Source: Brachybacterium paraconglomeratum (GTDB lineage: Bacteria > Actinomycetota > Actinomycetes > Actinomycetales > Dermabacteraceae). From it: DNA of 64,000 bases. Below the pieces are notes generated by a model, which did not search any database, was not told the origin of the DNA, and worked only from the letters and a program-made list of their open reading frames with translations. The DNA lies in the NCBI RefSeq assembly GCF_003994255.1, contig NZ_ML133861.1, forward strand, positions 89,815 through 153,814, given 5' to 3'. The position numbers were made by a program, and so were the translations under genes. Each line of letters starts with the position of its first letter. Within the stretch, counting starts at the first letter, position 1. Below, one piece after another: positions 1 to 13,708 of this stretch.

Positions 1-152
1 ACCCGCACCCGGTGCGGGTCGCGGACCCCGCAGAGCACGCCTCCCAGGGCCGCAACTCTCCCTTCGCGGGCCTCGAGCTGCCCGGCGCGAACCGGCTCAC
101 CCTGCTCGGCGGCCGGCCCACCGTGCGCGACGGCGCGGTGGTGGAGAGGTGA
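1..152 (+). CDS. pyrC: Dihydroorotase, C-terminal fragment (cut by window edge)
   Basis: The window opens inside a reading frame that ends with TGA at 150-152. The roughly 49 visible residues include a '[10 protein letters not shown]' stretch followed by a GLELPG...GGRPTVRDG ending, which is the usual C-terminus of class I dihydroorotases, the zinc enzymes that close carbamoyl-aspartate to dihydroorotate in pyrimidine synthesis. Catalytic and metal-binding residues lie upstream and cannot be seen. The stop codon overlaps the GTG start of the next gene, as in an operon, and carA, carB and pyrF follow, which supports the assignment. Confidence 0.88.
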   Translation, partial: PHPVRVADPAEHASQGRNSPFAGLELPGANRLTLLGGRPTVRDGAVVER

Positions 153-643
153 GCGGGCGGGTCGTCCCGGTCCTCCTGCTGGCGGTGCTGTTCGCGCTGA
201 TGATCGGCGCGATGGTGCTCGGCTGGCGCCGACGGGGCCGCTCGCAGGCCCATCTGCCGGCCCCGTCGGCCCGGACGCTCGAGGAGCTCGGCGAGGCCAC
301 CGCCCACGGGCCCGTCGGCGCGGTCTACGTCGACACCGTCCTCGCCGAGCAGCCGCTCGAGCGGGTCGTCGCCCACCGCCTGGGACAGCGCGCCCGCGCC
401 GAAGTCAGCCTCGGCGAGCAGGGCACCTGGCACCTCGAGCGCGAGGGCACCGGGCCGCTCACCATCCCCGCCGCGGCCGTCCGGGAGGTCACCTCCGGGC
501 CCGGCATGGCGGGGAAGTTCATCGGCGGCGACGGCCTGCTGATCATCCGCTGGAGCCTCGGCGACCAGCTCCTGGACACCGGCCTGCGCCTCGACCGGCG
601 CGCCGACCACGACCTCCTGCTCTCCCGGAAGGAGCACTCATGA
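149..643 (+). CDS. Membrane-anchored PH-like protein of the pyr operon
   Basis: A 164-residue protein with one N-terminal hydrophobic helix (about residues 5-25), a short RRRGR stop-transfer stretch and a soluble domain of about 120 residues. The soluble part resembles the PH-like membrane protein that sits between pyrC and carA in many actinobacteria; that match is from memory of gene order and general character, not a search. Function is unknown. It starts with GTG overlapping the pyrC stop (GTGA) and its own TGA overlaps the carA ATG, so it is translated as part of the pyrimidine operon. No catalytic motif is visible. Confidence 0.75.
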   Translation: MSGRVVPVLLLAVLFALMIGAMVLGWRRRGRSQAHLPAPSARTLEELGEATAHGPVGAVYVDTVLAEQPLERVVAHRLGQRARAEVSLGEQGTWHLEREGTGPLTIPAAAVREVTSGPGMAGKFIGGDGLLIIRWSLGDQLLDTGLRLDRRADHDLLLSRKEHS

Positions 644-1841
644 CCACCCCCGCCCCCGCCACCCCCAGGCCCTCGGGCCGTGCGCGCCGCGAGCGCGCGC
701 TGCTGATCCTCGAGGACGGCACCGTGCTGCGCGGCTCCGCCTACGGCGCGCGCGGCGCCCGCTTCGGCGAGGTCGTCTTCACCACCGGCATGACCGGCTA
801 CCAGGAGACCCTCTCGGACCCCTCCTACGCCGGGCAGATCGTCGTGCAGACCGCCCCGCACATCGGCAACACCGGCGCGAACGCCGAGGACATGGAGTCC
901 CGCCGCGTGTGGGTGCGCGGCTACGCCGTGCGCGACGCGAGCCGCATCGCCTCCTCCTTCCGCGCCGAGCAGAGCCTCGACGACCTCCTGATCAGCAGCG
1001 ACGTGGTCGGCATCAGCGACATCGACACCCGCATGCTCACCCGTCGGCTGCGCGAGGAGGGCTCCGCCCGCGGCGGCATCTTCTCCGGAGAGGCCCTCGA
1101 GGCCTCGGAGGAGGAGCTGCTCGCCCAGGTGCGCGAGCAGCCGCAGATGGCCGGCTCGAGCTTCGTCGAGGAGGTCACGATCGCCCAGCCCGTCGTGCTC
1201 GAGCCCGAGGGCGAGGCGGTCGCGACCGTCGCCGCCGTGGACCTCGGCATCAAGGGCGCCTCGCCGCGCTCCATGCTCGCCCGCGGCCTGCGCGTGCACC
1301 TGCTGCCCGCCACGACCTCGCTCGAGGACCTCCTCGCGATCGGTGCCGACGCCGTCTTCTTCTCCAACGGCCCCGGCGATCCCTCCGCCGCGACCGCCCA
1401 GATCGAGCTGCTGCGCGGCGTGCTCGACGCAGGCGTGCCCTTCTTCGGCATCTGCTTCGGCAACCAGCTGCTGGGCCGGGCGCTCGGCTTCGACACCTAC
1501 AAGCTGAAGTTCGGTCACCGCGGCATCAACCAGCCCGTCCAGGACCGCGAGACCGGCCAGGTCGCGATCACCGCGCACAACCACGGCTTCGCCGTCGACG
1601 TGCCGCTCGAGGGCGAGCACACCGCCCCCCATGACGGGGGCCGCTACGGCCGGGTCGTCGTCTCGCACGTGGGCCTGAACGACGACGTGGTCGAGGGGCT
1701 GCGCTGCCTCGACCTCCCCGCCTACTCCGTCCAGTACCACCCCGAGGCTGCCGGCGGCCCCCACGACGCCTCGCCCCTCTTCGACCGACTGGTGGAGCTC
1801 GCCGTCGCGCACCGCGCCGCCTCCGCCGACAAGGAGTCCTG

Positions 1842-1842
<1 letters not shown>
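640..1842 (+). CDS. carA: Carbamoyl-phosphate synthase small subunit (glutaminase)
   Basis: 400 residues, normal for the family. The N-terminal half is the CPSase small-chain domain (for example [20 protein letters not shown]). The C-terminal half is a class I glutamine amidotransferase with the nucleophile elbow GICFGN, Cys about 272, and the His/Glu of the triad in QYHPEAAGG (His about 367, Glu about 369). It releases ammonia from glutamine and channels it to CarB for carbamoyl phosphate used in pyrimidine and arginine synthesis. It overlaps the upstream gene by 4 bp and the carB ATG by 1 bp, so the three are translationally coupled. Confidence 0.97.
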
Positions 1843-5191
<3,349 letters not shown>

Positions 5192-5195
<4 letters not shown>

Positions 5196-6037
5196 GCACC
5201 GCCCCGGCGAGCTTCGGACGGCGCCTGCAGGAGGAGACGGCCGCGCGCGGCCGCCTCGTCGCGGGCGTCGACCCGCACGCCGCGCTGCTGGAGTCCTGGG
5301 GGCTCCCCGACAGCCCCGCGGGGCTGCGGGAGTTCTCCCGCACGGTGCTCGAGGCCGTCGCCGGGCACGTCGTCGCGCTCAAGCCGCAGTCGGCGTTCTT
5401 CGAGCGCCACGGCAGCGCCGGCGTCGCGGTGCTCGAGGAGCTGCTGGCCGCGGCCCGCGCGGCGGGGGTGCTCACGATCCTCGACGTCAAGCGGGGCGAC
5501 ATCGGCTCGACGATGGGCGCCTATGCGCAGGCGCACCTGCTGCCCGGTGCGCCGCTCGAGGCCGACGCGATCACCGTCAGCCCCTATCTGGGCACCGGCT
5601 CCCTCGACCCCGCGGCCGAGCTCGCCCTGGCCCACGGCAAGGGGCTGTTCCTCCTCGCCCTGACCTCCAACCCCGACGGACCGCAGGTCCAGCACGCGAG
5701 GACCGACCAGGACACGCCGGTCGCGCTGGAGATCGCGCGACACGCCGAGAGGATCGGCGGCGCCGCGCCGGGGGAGTGGTCGAGCATCGGCCTGGTCGTC
5801 GGCGCGACCGTCGGCGACGCCTACCGCCGCCTCGGCCTGGACGCCGTCGCGCCCTCGGTCCCGCTCCTCGCCCCCGGCGTCGGGGCCCAGGGCGCCGGAC
5901 CTGCGGAGATCGCCGATGTCTTCGGTGAACGTGCAGGTCAGGCGCTGGTCTCGGTGTCCCGCGGCCTGCTCGCGGCAGGGCCGGACAGGGCGGCGCTCGC
6001 CCAGCGCGCGGAGGAGCTGGCAACGACCTTCCGCTGA
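5192..6037 (+). CDS. pyrF: Orotidine 5'-phosphate decarboxylase
   Basis: 281 residues, the longer PyrF form found in actinobacteria (type 2) rather than the roughly 230-residue form. The catalytic Asp-Lys-Asp segment is visible as [12 protein letters not shown], with Lys about 100. The phosphate-binding C-terminal part ([11 protein letters not shown] ... VSRGLL) is present. It carries out the last step to UMP. The ATG overlaps the carB stop by 4 bp (ATGA). It is the last gene of the pyrimidine operon here: a 191-bp spacer with a stem-loop follows before mihF. pyrD is not in this window. Confidence 0.95.
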
Positions 6038-6058
6038 GGCCGAGGAGCTCTCCCGCAC

Positions 6059-6099
6059 GGGGCCCCGACACCGCCGGAGGACGGCGGATTCGAGGCCCC
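6059..6099 (+). terminator. Nested stem-loop after pyrF
   Basis: An outer stem GGGGCC/GGCCCC (6059-6064 with 6094-6099) encloses an inner stem CCGCCG/CGGCGG (6071-6076 with 6082-6087). It lies 22 bp past the pyrF stop. There is no T-run, as is common for GC-rich actinobacterial terminators. It probably ends the pyrimidine operon transcript. The rest of the spacer to 6228 holds an AT-richer stretch at about 6121-6165 (with TATGGG and TACGCT hexamers) that is a likely but undefined mihF promoter zone. Confidence 0.5.
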
Positions 6100-6228
6100 G
6101 AAACGCACCGGACCTGGGACTTAGCGTGTCAAAAGTGCCCTCGGCCACGAATATGGGGTTACGCTCTTCCCACACCGGGCTCCTCCCGGACCCGCAGGAC
6201 AACCGCGACAGAACAAGAGGTAAGAACA

Positions 6229-6555
6229 GTGGCTCTCCCTCCCCTCACCCCTGAGCAGCGGGCCGAGGCCCTGAAGAAGGCCGCCGAGGCCCGCCGCGAG
6301 CGCGCGGCCATCAAGGCGCGGCTCAAGGACAGCGCCGGCCACCGCGGCGAGGAGATCAAGAAGGTCCTCGCCGAGGCCGAGTCCAACGAGGTCGTCGGCC
6401 GTCTCCGCGTCTCCGCCCTGCTCGAGGCCCTGCCCGGCGTCGGCAAGGTCAAGGCCCAGCAGATCATGGAGGAGATCGGCATCTCTCCCTCCCGCAAGAT
6501 CCGCGGCCTCGGCTCGCACCAGGCGGAGAAGCTCGTCGCCCACTTCTCCGAGTGA
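6229..6555 (+). CDS. mihF: Actinobacterial integration host factor (mIHF)
   Basis: A 108-residue basic DNA-binding protein. The N-terminal helix is rich in Ala, Arg and Glu. The C-terminal half carries the helix-two-turn-helix lineage marker ([21 protein letters not shown] ... [10 protein letters not shown]). This is the actinobacterial nucleoid protein needed for phage L5 integration in mycobacteria, unrelated in fold to E. coli IHF. GTG start with an AGAGG ribosome site 8 bp upstream. It sits between pyrF and gmk exactly as in mycobacteria, and its stop overlaps the gmk GTG. Confidence 0.95.
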   Translation: MALPPLTPEQRAEALKKAAEARRERAAIKARLKDSAGHRGEEIKKVLAEAESNEVVGRLRVSALLEALPGVGKVKAQQIMEEIGISPSRKIRGLGSHQAEKLVAHFSE

Positions 6556-7154
6556 GCCCTGATCTTCCCACCGGGGCCGGCGCCGCGACGGCGCCGGCCC
6601 CGGTCACCGTCCTGGCCGGCCCCACCGCGGTGGGCAAGGGGACCGTCTCCGCGGCGATCCGCGCCCGCTACCCCCAGATCTGGCTGTCCGTCTCCGCGAC
6701 CACCCGCGCGCCCCGCCCCGGCGAGGTCGACGGCGTGCACTACCGCTTCGTGGGCGAGGAGGAGTTCTCCCGCCTGATCGAGGACGGCCAGATGCTCGAG
6801 TGGGCCGTGGTCCACGGCCGCAACAAGTACGGCACCCCGCGCGGCCCCGTCGAGGAGAAGGTCGCCGAGGGCCGCCCCGTGCTGCTCGAGATCGACCTCG
6901 CCGGCGCCCGCCAGGTGCGCGAGAGCCTCCCTGAGGCGCGCTTCGTCTTCCTCGCCCCGCCGGACTGGGACACGCTCGTGCAGCGCCTCGTGGGCCGCGG
7001 CACCGAGGACGAGGAGGAGCGCGAGCGTCGTCTCGCGACCGCCCGGGTCGAGCTCGCCGCGGAGGACGAGTTCGACGTGACCATCGTCAACGACTCGGTG
7101 GACCGCGCCGCCGACGAGCTCGCACGCCTGCTCGGCGTGAACGACCTCACCTGA
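6552..7154 (+). CDS. gmk: Guanylate kinase
   Basis: 200 residues, typical size. It carries the P-loop GPTAVGKGT (residues 23-31) and the GMP-binding stretch [21 protein letters not shown], followed by the lid and [16 protein letters not shown]. It phosphorylates GMP to GDP with ATP. The annotated GTG overlaps the mihF stop (GTGA), which leaves a roughly 16-residue Ala/Pro-rich leader before the kinase fold. No better-placed start is visible. It forms the conserved mihF-gmk-rpoZ-coaBC-metK block. Confidence 0.96.
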   Translation: MSPDLPTGAGAATAPAPVTVLAGPTAVGKGTVSAAIRARYPQIWLSVSATTRAPRPGEVDGVHYRFVGEEEFSRLIEDGQMLEWAVVHGRNKYGTPRGPVEEKVAEGRPVLLEIDLAGARQVRESLPEARFVFLAPPDWDTLVQRLVGRGTEDEEERERRLATARVELAAEDEFDVTIVNDSVDRAADELARLLGVNDLT

Positions 7155-7237
7155 CCCCTCTCGCTCCTGCCCTCGCCGCCGCGCGCGGTGTGGCGTATCC
7201 TGGAGCGTCGCACGTCGTCACCCAGGAAGGGACATCC

Positions 7238-7600
7238 GTGGCCGGAACAGTCGCACAGCCCGAAGGCATCACGAACCCCCCGATCGACCGTCTCCTCGAG
7301 ACCGTCGACTCGAAGTACGCCCTGGTGCTGTACGCCTCCCAGCGCGCCCGCCAGATCAACGCGTACTACTCGCAGCTCTCCGAGGGTCTGCTCGAGTTCG
7401 TCGGCCCGCTGGTCGACGTCGAGAACCAGGAGAAGCCGCTCTCGATCGCGCTGCGCGAGATCGACGAGGGCCTCCTCACCGTCCGCGAGATCGACGAGGA
7501 GGAGTACGCCGCGCAGAACGAGCCGGACCCCAACGCCCCGGCCCCGCTGCTGCTCGGCGACGACGCCCCCGAGGTTCCGCCGACCGACTTCCCCCTCTGA
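7238..7600 (+). CDS. rpoZ: RNA polymerase omega subunit
   Basis: I chose the GTG at 7238, which follows an AGGAAGG ribosome site at about 7224-7230 and gives 120 residues. An in-frame start at 7190 would add 16 residues ahead of that site. The conserved omega core is clear: [30 protein letters not shown], then a short acidic C-terminal tail. Omega helps fold and assemble beta' into RNA polymerase. It lies between gmk and coaBC as in other actinobacteria. Confidence 0.94.
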   Translation: MAGTVAQPEGITNPPIDRLLETVDSKYALVLYASQRARQINAYYSQLSEGLLEFVGPLVDVENQEKPLSIALREIDEGLLTVREIDEEEYAAQNEPDPNAPAPLLLGDDAPEVPPTDFPL

Positions 7601-7634
7601 TCCCGGCCCTCGCCGGTCGTCGCACGGAGCAGGC

Positions 7635-8900
7635 ATGAGCAGCCAGCCGCGCACGCTCGCCGGAGCCCGCGTCCTCGTGGGCGTCGGCGGCGGGATCGCC
7701 GCCTACAAGACCGCGCACCTGGTGCGCGGTCTTGTCGGTGAAGGGGCCGAGGTGCGGGTGGTCCCCACCCCCGCCTCGCTCGAGTTCGTGGGCTCCTCGA
7801 CCTGGGAGGCGCTCAGCCACCACCCGGTGCTCACCTCCGTCTTCGAGGACGTCGACGAGGTCGCCCACGTGCGGTACGGCCAGCAGGCCGATCTCACCGT
7901 CATCGCCCCCGCCACCGCGGACCTGCTGGCGCGGATGCGGATGGGCCGCGCCGACGACATGCTCACCGCCTCGCTGCTGGTGACCCGCGGCCCCGTGGTC
8001 GTCGCCCCCGCCATGCACACCGAGATGTGGGAGCACCCCTCCACCCGCGAGAACGTCGCCGTGCTGCGCGAGCGGGGAGTGACCGTGCTCGAGCCCGCCG
8101 TCGGCCGCCTCACCGGCCCCGACTCCGGACCGGGCCGCCTGCCCGAGCCCGAGGCGATCCTCGACGCCGCCCGCGCCGCGATCGCCGCGCCGCGCGACGA
8201 GCGCGGGGGAGCGCTGCGCGATCTCGTCGGCCGCGAGCTGCTGATCACGGCCGGCGGCACCCGCGAGGAGCTCGACCCCGTCCGCTTCCTCGCCAACCAC
8301 TCCTCCGGCCGACAGGGCTGGGCCCTCGCCCATGCGGCCCTCGTGCGCGGCGCGCGGGTGCGCCTGGCCGCCGCGAACGTCGCGCTCGAGACCCCGCCCG
8401 GCGCGGACCGTCTCGACGTGGGCAGCGCCGCCGAGCTCGCCGAGCTCGTCGCCGCCCAGCTCGGCCAGGTCGACGCGCTCGTCATGGCCGCCGCCGTGGC
8501 GGACTTCACCTCCGCCGGCCGCGCGGACCAGAAGATCAAGAAGGACGAGGCCGCCCCGGACTCCGTGCCGATCCTCGCCCTGGCCCGCACCCAGGACATC
8601 CTGCGTCACAGCGTCGTCTCCCGCGGCGGGGCCGCGCGCCCCGCGATCGTGGGCTTCGCCGCCGAGACCGGCGGGGACGGCGCCGCGGCCCTGGACCTCG
8701 CCCGGCGCAAGGCGCGCCGCAAGGGCGCCGACCTGCTGGTCTTCAACGACGTCAGCGCCGGGGTGTTCGGCACCGCGGACAATGAGGTGCGGATCCTGGA
8801 CCGCGACGGCGAGGAGGTCGCCCACGCCGCGGGAAGCAAGACCCTCGTCGCCCACGCCGTGCTCGACGAGCTCCTCGGTCGTCTCCCGGAAGTACCCTGA
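7635..8900 (+). CDS. coaBC: Bifunctional phosphopantothenoylcysteine decarboxylase / phosphopantothenate-cysteine ligase
   Basis: 421 residues from the ATG at 7635; the frame is open further upstream but overlaps rpoZ. The N-terminal CoaC flavoprotein part (about 1-190) has [11 protein letters not shown] and the PAMHTEMW version of the PxMNxxMW motif, with His in place of Asn. The C-terminal CoaB part begins near [17 protein letters not shown] and has the VMAAAVADF and KIKK motifs. Together they make 4'-phosphopantetheine from 4'-phosphopantothenate, cysteine and CTP. The end of the gene overlaps a likely metK promoter. Confidence 0.95.
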   Translation: MSSQPRTLAGARVLVGVGGGIAAYKTAHLVRGLVGEGAEVRVVPTPASLEFVGSSTWEALSHHPVLTSVFEDVDEVAHVRYGQQADLTVIAPATADLLARMRMGRADDMLTASLLVTRGPVVVAPAMHTEMWEHPSTRENVAVLRERGVTVLEPAVGRLTGPDSGPGRLPEPEAILDAARAAIAAPRDERGGALRDLVGRELLITAGGTREELDPVRFLANHSSGRQGWALAHAALVRGARVRLAAANVALETPPGADRLDVGSAAELAELVAAQLGQVDALVMAAAVADFTSAGRADQKIKKDEAAPDSVPILALARTQDILRHSVVSRGGAARPAIVGFAAETGGDGAAALDLARRKARRKGADLLVFNDVSAGVFGTADNEVRILDRDGEEVAHAAGSKTLVAHAVLDELLGRLPEVP

Positions 8901-8905
8901 TCCCC
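8893..8905 (+). promoter_or_regulatory. Putative leaderless -10 element of metK
   Basis: TACCCT at 8893-8898 overlaps the coaBC stop and is followed by 7 nt and then the metK ATG. No Shine-Dalgarno lies between. The geometry (xAnnnT, then 6-7 nt, then start codon) recurs across the window. No -35 box is recognisable. A SAM riboswitch is excluded by the 5-bp spacer. Confidence 0.45.
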
Positions 8906-10110
<1,205 letters not shown>

Positions 10111-10114
<4 letters not shown>

Positions 10115-10527
10115 CCGCCCCCGACACCTCCGGCGCCCCCGGCGCGGGCCGCACCGCCCCGACGCTGGACCCCGCCCTCGCCGCCCGGCTCAAGCACGAC
10201 GGCGCCGGCCTGCTCACCGCCGTCGTGCAGGACGCGAGCGACCTGCGGGTGCTGATGGTCGGCTGGATGGACGACGAGGCGCTGCGGCGCACGCTCACCA
10301 CGGGCCGGGCGACCTACTGGTCCCGCTCCCGCGGCGAGTACTGGCGCAAGGGCGACACCTCCGGCCACGTCCAGTTCGTGCGCTCCGTCGCGCTGGACTG
10401 CGACGGCGACACCCTGCTGGTGCAGGTCGACCAGGTCGGGGCCGCCTGCCACCGCGGCACCGACACCTGCTTCGACGGCGGCGACCTGGACTCCGTCGTG
10501 CTGACCGAGAAGGAGCGTTCCCTGTGA
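10111..10527 (+). CDS. hisI: Phosphoribosyl-AMP cyclohydrolase
   Basis: 138 residues. The GTG at 10111 overlaps the metK stop (GTGA). Cyclohydrolase motifs are present: [27 protein letters not shown], the DCDGD magnesium site and the ACHRGTDTC cysteines that bind zinc. It catalyses the third step of histidine synthesis and has no fused HisE domain. The first roughly 25 residues are Pro/Ala/Gly-rich and not conserved. It is the only his gene in the window. Its stop overlaps trpE, the hisI-trpE linkage also seen in mycobacteria. Confidence 0.94.
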
Positions 10528-12104
10528 CCGTCGAGGACGCCCGCCCCGAGGCCTATCCCGAGCGCATCGGCGGCCGTGAGGGCATCGCGCTGGGCGAGAT
10601 CACCCCGGACCGCGAGACCTTCCGCGAGCTCGCCGCACGCCAGCGGGTCGTCCCCGTCTCGGTGCGACTGCTGGCCGACGAGGACACCCCCGTCTCGCTC
10701 TACCGCCGGCTCACCGCCGACGGCGGCACCCGCGGCACCTTCCTGCTGGAATCCGCCGGGGAGGGCGAGGCCTCCCGGTACTCGATCATCGGCACCCGCG
10801 CCCGTGCGGTGCTCACCGAGCGGGACGGCGCCGCGCACTGGCGCGGCGACGTCCCCGCCGGGGTGCCCACCTCCGGCAGCCCCGTCGAGGCCCTCGCGGC
10901 CGTGACCTCCGCGTTCCGCGCAGCCCGCCAGCCCCATCTGCCGCCCTTCTCCGGCGGGCTCGTCGGCTACGTCGCCTACGACGCGGTGCGCCACTGGGAG
11001 AAGCTGCCCGAGGCGCCGCCGGACGAGATCGGTCTGCCGGACCTCTCGATGCTGCTGGCCCAGGACGTCGTCGTCCACGACGCCCACGACTCGACCGTCG
11101 TCCTGGTCGCCAACGCCCTGAACCTCAACGCCACCGACGACGGCGTGGACGCCGCCTACGACGACGCCCTCGCCCGCCTCGAGACGCTCCGTCAGCGGCT
11201 GCGCACCCCCGCGGTCGGCGGGCCGACCGTCTACGACACCGTCAGCGACCTCGAGCCCAAGGCCCGCACCGCCCAGCGCGAGTACGAGGCCGCGGTCCAC
11301 GAGGCGGTGCGCGACATCGTCGACGGGGAGATCTTCCAGGTCGTCCCCTCGCAGCGCTTCTCCCTGCCGATCGCGGCGGACCCGCTGGACGTGTACCGGG
11401 TGCTGCGCCGCATGAACCCCAGCCCCTACATGTACCTGCTGCGCACCGAGGACGCCGACGGCGAGCCGATCGACGTGGTCGGCGCGAGCCCCGAGTCGCT
11501 CGTGACCGTCCGCGGCACCACCGCGACGACCCACCCGATCGCCGGCTCCCGCCCCCGCGGCGCGAGCCCGGAGGAGGACGAGCACCTGGCGGCCGAGCTG
11601 CTGGCCGACCCGAAGGAGCGCTCCGAGCACCTCATGCTCGTGGACCTCGCCCGCAACGACCTGCAGAAGTTCTGCGCTCCCGGCACCGTGGTGGTGCGGG
11701 ACTTCATGCACATCGAGCGGTTCAGCCACATCCAGCACATCGTCTCCACCGTCACCGGCACCCTGCGCGAGGACGCCGCGGCCTACGACGCGCTGCGCGC
11801 CACCTTCCCGGCCGGCACCCTCTCCGGCGCCCCGAAGCCCTCCGCGATGCGGATCATCGACCGGCTCGAGCCCGTGCGCCGCGGCGTCTACGGCGGGACG
11901 GTCGGCTACTTCGACTTCGCCGGCGACATGGACATGGCGATCGCGATCCGCACCGCCGTGATCAAGGACGGCACCGCGCACGTGCAGGCCGGCGGGGGAG
12001 TGGTCGCCGACTCCGACGCGACCATGGAGCACCGCGAGACCCAGGCCAAGGCCGCCGCCGCGCTGCGCGCCGCCGCCTCCGCCGACACCCTCCGCCCCGC
12101 ATGA
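10524..12104 (+). CDS. trpE: Anthranilate synthase component I
   Basis: 526 residues. The N-terminal domain has the FLLES tryptophan feedback site, about 75 residues in ([18 protein letters not shown]). The C-terminal chorismate-binding domain has [25 protein letters not shown] and [12 protein letters not shown]. It converts chorismate plus ammonia to anthranilate and needs a TrpG glutaminase partner, which is not encoded here. The GTG start overlaps hisI. No leader peptide or attenuator precedes it, so control is presumably by feedback inhibition and an upstream promoter. Confidence 0.96.
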   Translation: MTVEDARPEAYPERIGGREGIALGEITPDRETFRELAARQRVVPVSVRLLADEDTPVSLYRRLTADGGTRGTFLLESAGEGEASRYSIIGTRARAVLTERDGAAHWRGDVPAGVPTSGSPVEALAAVTSAFRAARQPHLPPFSGGLVGYVAYDAVRHWEKLPEAPPDEIGLPDLSMLLAQDVVVHDAHDSTVVLVANALNLNATDDGVDAAYDDALARLETLRQRLRTPAVGGPTVYDTVSDLEPKARTAQREYEAAVHEAVRDIVDGEIFQVVPSQRFSLPIAADPLDVYRVLRRMNPSPYMYLLRTEDADGEPIDVVGASPESLVTVRGTTATTHPIAGSRPRGASPEEDEHLAAELLADPKERSEHLMLVDLARNDLQKFCAPGTVVVRDFMHIERFSHIQHIVSTVTGTLREDAAAYDALRATFPAGTLSGAPKPSAMRIIDRLEPVRRGVYGGTVGYFDFAGDMDMAIAIRTAVIKDGTAHVQAGGGVVADSDATMEHRETQAKAAAALRAAASADTLRPA

Positions 12105-12784
12105 GCGCCGAGCAGCGACCGCGCCGCACCGGGCCCTCGCGCCGCGCCGCCGTCCTCGGCGGCCTCGTCGCCGCGGGCGCCCTGGCCGGCACCACGCGCG
12201 CCACCTGGGTGCAGGCCACCGCCCCCGACCTCGCCGGCACCGCGCAGGACGTCGCGGTCAGCGGCGCGGACGCCGCCCCGGCGGTGCTCGCCCTCGCCCT
12301 CGCGGCCCTCGCCGCGGCGCTGGCGACCTCGCTCTCGAGCCGCTGGGTGCGCCTCCTCACGGGGCCGGTCCTGATCGCCGCCGGGCTCGGCGCGGGACTC
12401 GCCTCCCTCCCCCCGCTGCGCGACCCCGCCGCGGCCGCCGGCTCCGCCGTCGCCGAGTCCACCGGGGTGGTCGGCGCGGAGGTCGCCGCGGACGCGACCA
12501 GCTGGCCGCTGATCGCCCTCGTCCCGGCCCTCGCCGTGATCGCCACCGGCGTGATCGTGCTGATCGCAGGCGGTTCCTGGCCCGTCGGCAGCCGCTACCG
12601 CAGCGCCGCCGTCACCACCGCCGCCGACCCCGCGGAGGACCCCGCCGCCGCCTGGGACGCCCTCACCCGCGGCGAGGACCCGAGCCTCGCCGGCCCCGGC
12701 GAGGACGAGGACGCACCGCGCGCGGGGACGGACCCCGCGGATGCTCCCGGGGCCGACGGCGCCGGGACGCCCCCGCAGCGCTGA
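12101..12784 (+). CDS. Trp biosynthesis-associated membrane protein
   Basis: 227 residues with an N-terminal arginine-rich segment, three or four hydrophobic helices (about 20-40, 60-85, 87-107 and 137-157) and a long acidic, Asp/Pro-rich C-terminal tail. Position directly after trpE with a 4-bp overlap, and the layout itself, match the TIGR02234 family of membrane proteins found in actinobacterial trp operons. Its role is unknown; I would not call it a transporter from sequence alone. The WxxA-type motif after the first helix (THATWVQA-like) is the only conserved-looking spot. Confidence 0.8.
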   Translation: MSAEQRPRRTGPSRRAAVLGGLVAAGALAGTTRATWVQATAPDLAGTAQDVAVSGADAAPAVLALALAALAAALATSLSSRWVRLLTGPVLIAAGLGAGLASLPPLRDPAAAAGSAVAESTGVVGAEVAADATSWPLIALVPALAVIATGVIVLIAGGSWPVGSRYRSAAVTTAADPAEDPAAAWDALTRGEDPSLAGPGEDEDAPRAGTDPADAPGADGAGTPPQR

Positions 12785-12810
12785 CCGCCTCGCGCAGCAC
12801 GCCGCGGACG

Positions 12811-12830
12811 ATGCCGTCGTCCGACGGCAT
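12811..12830 (+). promoter_or_regulatory. Perfect hairpin/palindrome inside the trp operon
   Basis: ATGCCGTC (12811-12818), loop GTCC, GACGGCAT (12823-12830): an 8-bp perfect inverted repeat. Ten bp further on lies CACAAT (12838-12843), a possible -10, then the GAGAAGGA ribosome site of the next gene. It could be an operator, an internal terminator or a processing site. Sequence alone cannot decide. Confidence 0.4.
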
Positions 12831-12876
12831 GACGTGGCACAATGGCCCCGACCGGGACCCAGACTGGAGAAGGATC

Positions 12877-13182
12877 ATGTCGAAGACCTACACCGTGCCG
12901 CCGCCGCCCCATCACAACGAGGGGAAGACCGTCGCGGCGTGGACGATGAACATGGGCATCGTGATCGGCTCCGTCCCGATCGCCGCGGGCCTCATCCTCC
13001 CCGAGATGACGGTGCTGATCTGGGTCGGCGCCGCGATCGTCGTGCTCGCGATCCTGGCCGGCGTCGTGATGTCCAAGGCCGGCCTCGGCCAGCCGAAGAA
13101 GTACGGCCACCCGGTCTCCGAGGCCGTCGCCGTCGCCGAGACCCGTCCCGACGAGGCCCCCGCCGAGGCCGGCACCAGGTGA
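12877..13182 (+). CDS. Small membrane protein, HGxxPAAW-like, of the trp operon
   Basis: 101 residues from the ATG at 12877, preceded by GAGAAGGA. The N-terminus HHNEGKTVAAWT looks like a diverged form of the HGxxPAAW motif that names a small actinobacterial family found between trpE and trpC. Two transmembrane helices follow (about 28-48 and 52-72), then SKAGLGQPKK, also typical of that family. No function is known. Its stop overlaps the start of the DUF2752 gene. An in-frame ATG at 12811 was not used because it lies within the hairpin and has no ribosome site. Confidence 0.75.
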   Translation: MSKTYTVPPPPHHNEGKTVAAWTMNMGIVIGSVPIAAGLILPEMTVLIWVGAAIVVLAILAGVVMSKAGLGQPKKYGHPVSEAVAVAETRPDEAPAEAGTR

Positions 13183-13646
13183 CCCTCGCGGCGCAGGAGC
13201 GGGACGAGCAGCTCGGCGCGGGAGTACCCGCGCGCGGTGCGCACCGGCTCCTGCTGCCGCTCGGCATCATGGGCGCCGCACTGGCGCTCGCGGTCGGGGT
13301 GCAGCTGATCTTCGACCCGTTCCGCACCCATGTGCCGCTGTGCATCGTCAACCACCTCACGGGCATCGAGTGCCCCGGCTGCGGAGCGCTCCGCGCCGTG
13401 CACTCCCTGCTCGCCGGCGACCTGCTGCTGGCCCTGCGCAGCAACCTGCTGATCATCCTCGCGATCCCGCTGACCGCGATCGGCATGGGGGTGTGGGCGC
13501 TGCGCCGGGCGCGGGGCCTCACCACCGAGCTGACGCCCTCCCGCACGACGGTGCTCGTGCTCACCGGCGTCGTGCTGGTCTTCACGGTCCTGCGGAACCT
13601 CCCCGCCTTCTGGTTCCTGGCACCGATCTCGTACGTCGGCGGCTGA
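13179..13646 (+). CDS. DUF2752 family membrane protein
   Basis: 155 residues from the GTG at 13179 (GTGA overlap with the previous gene). Three transmembrane helices are apparent (about 27-47, 80-105 and 118-140). Between the first two is the family hallmark [25 protein letters not shown], a CPxCG pair followed by a helix with a basic residue. DUF2752 proteins have no established function; the paired cysteines could bind a metal or be redox-active, which is inference. It is followed by 62 bp and then trpC. Confidence 0.85.
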   Translation: MTLAAQERDEQLGAGVPARGAHRLLLPLGIMGAALALAVGVQLIFDPFRTHVPLCIVNHLTGIECPGCGALRAVHSLLAGDLLLALRSNLLIILAIPLTAIGMGVWALRRARGLTTELTPSRTTVLVLTGVVLVFTVLRNLPAFWFLAPISYVGG

Positions 13647-13708
13647 GCCCCGCCTCGCGGACCGCAGCTTCGTGCACGCCGCCGCCCCACCCGCTTCAGG
13701 AGGACCGA

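Noticed and set aside
10500..10560. Tryptophan leader peptide/attenuator before trpE
   Set aside because: trpE overlaps hisI by 4 bp and there is no Trp-codon-rich short frame or terminator/antiterminator pair.
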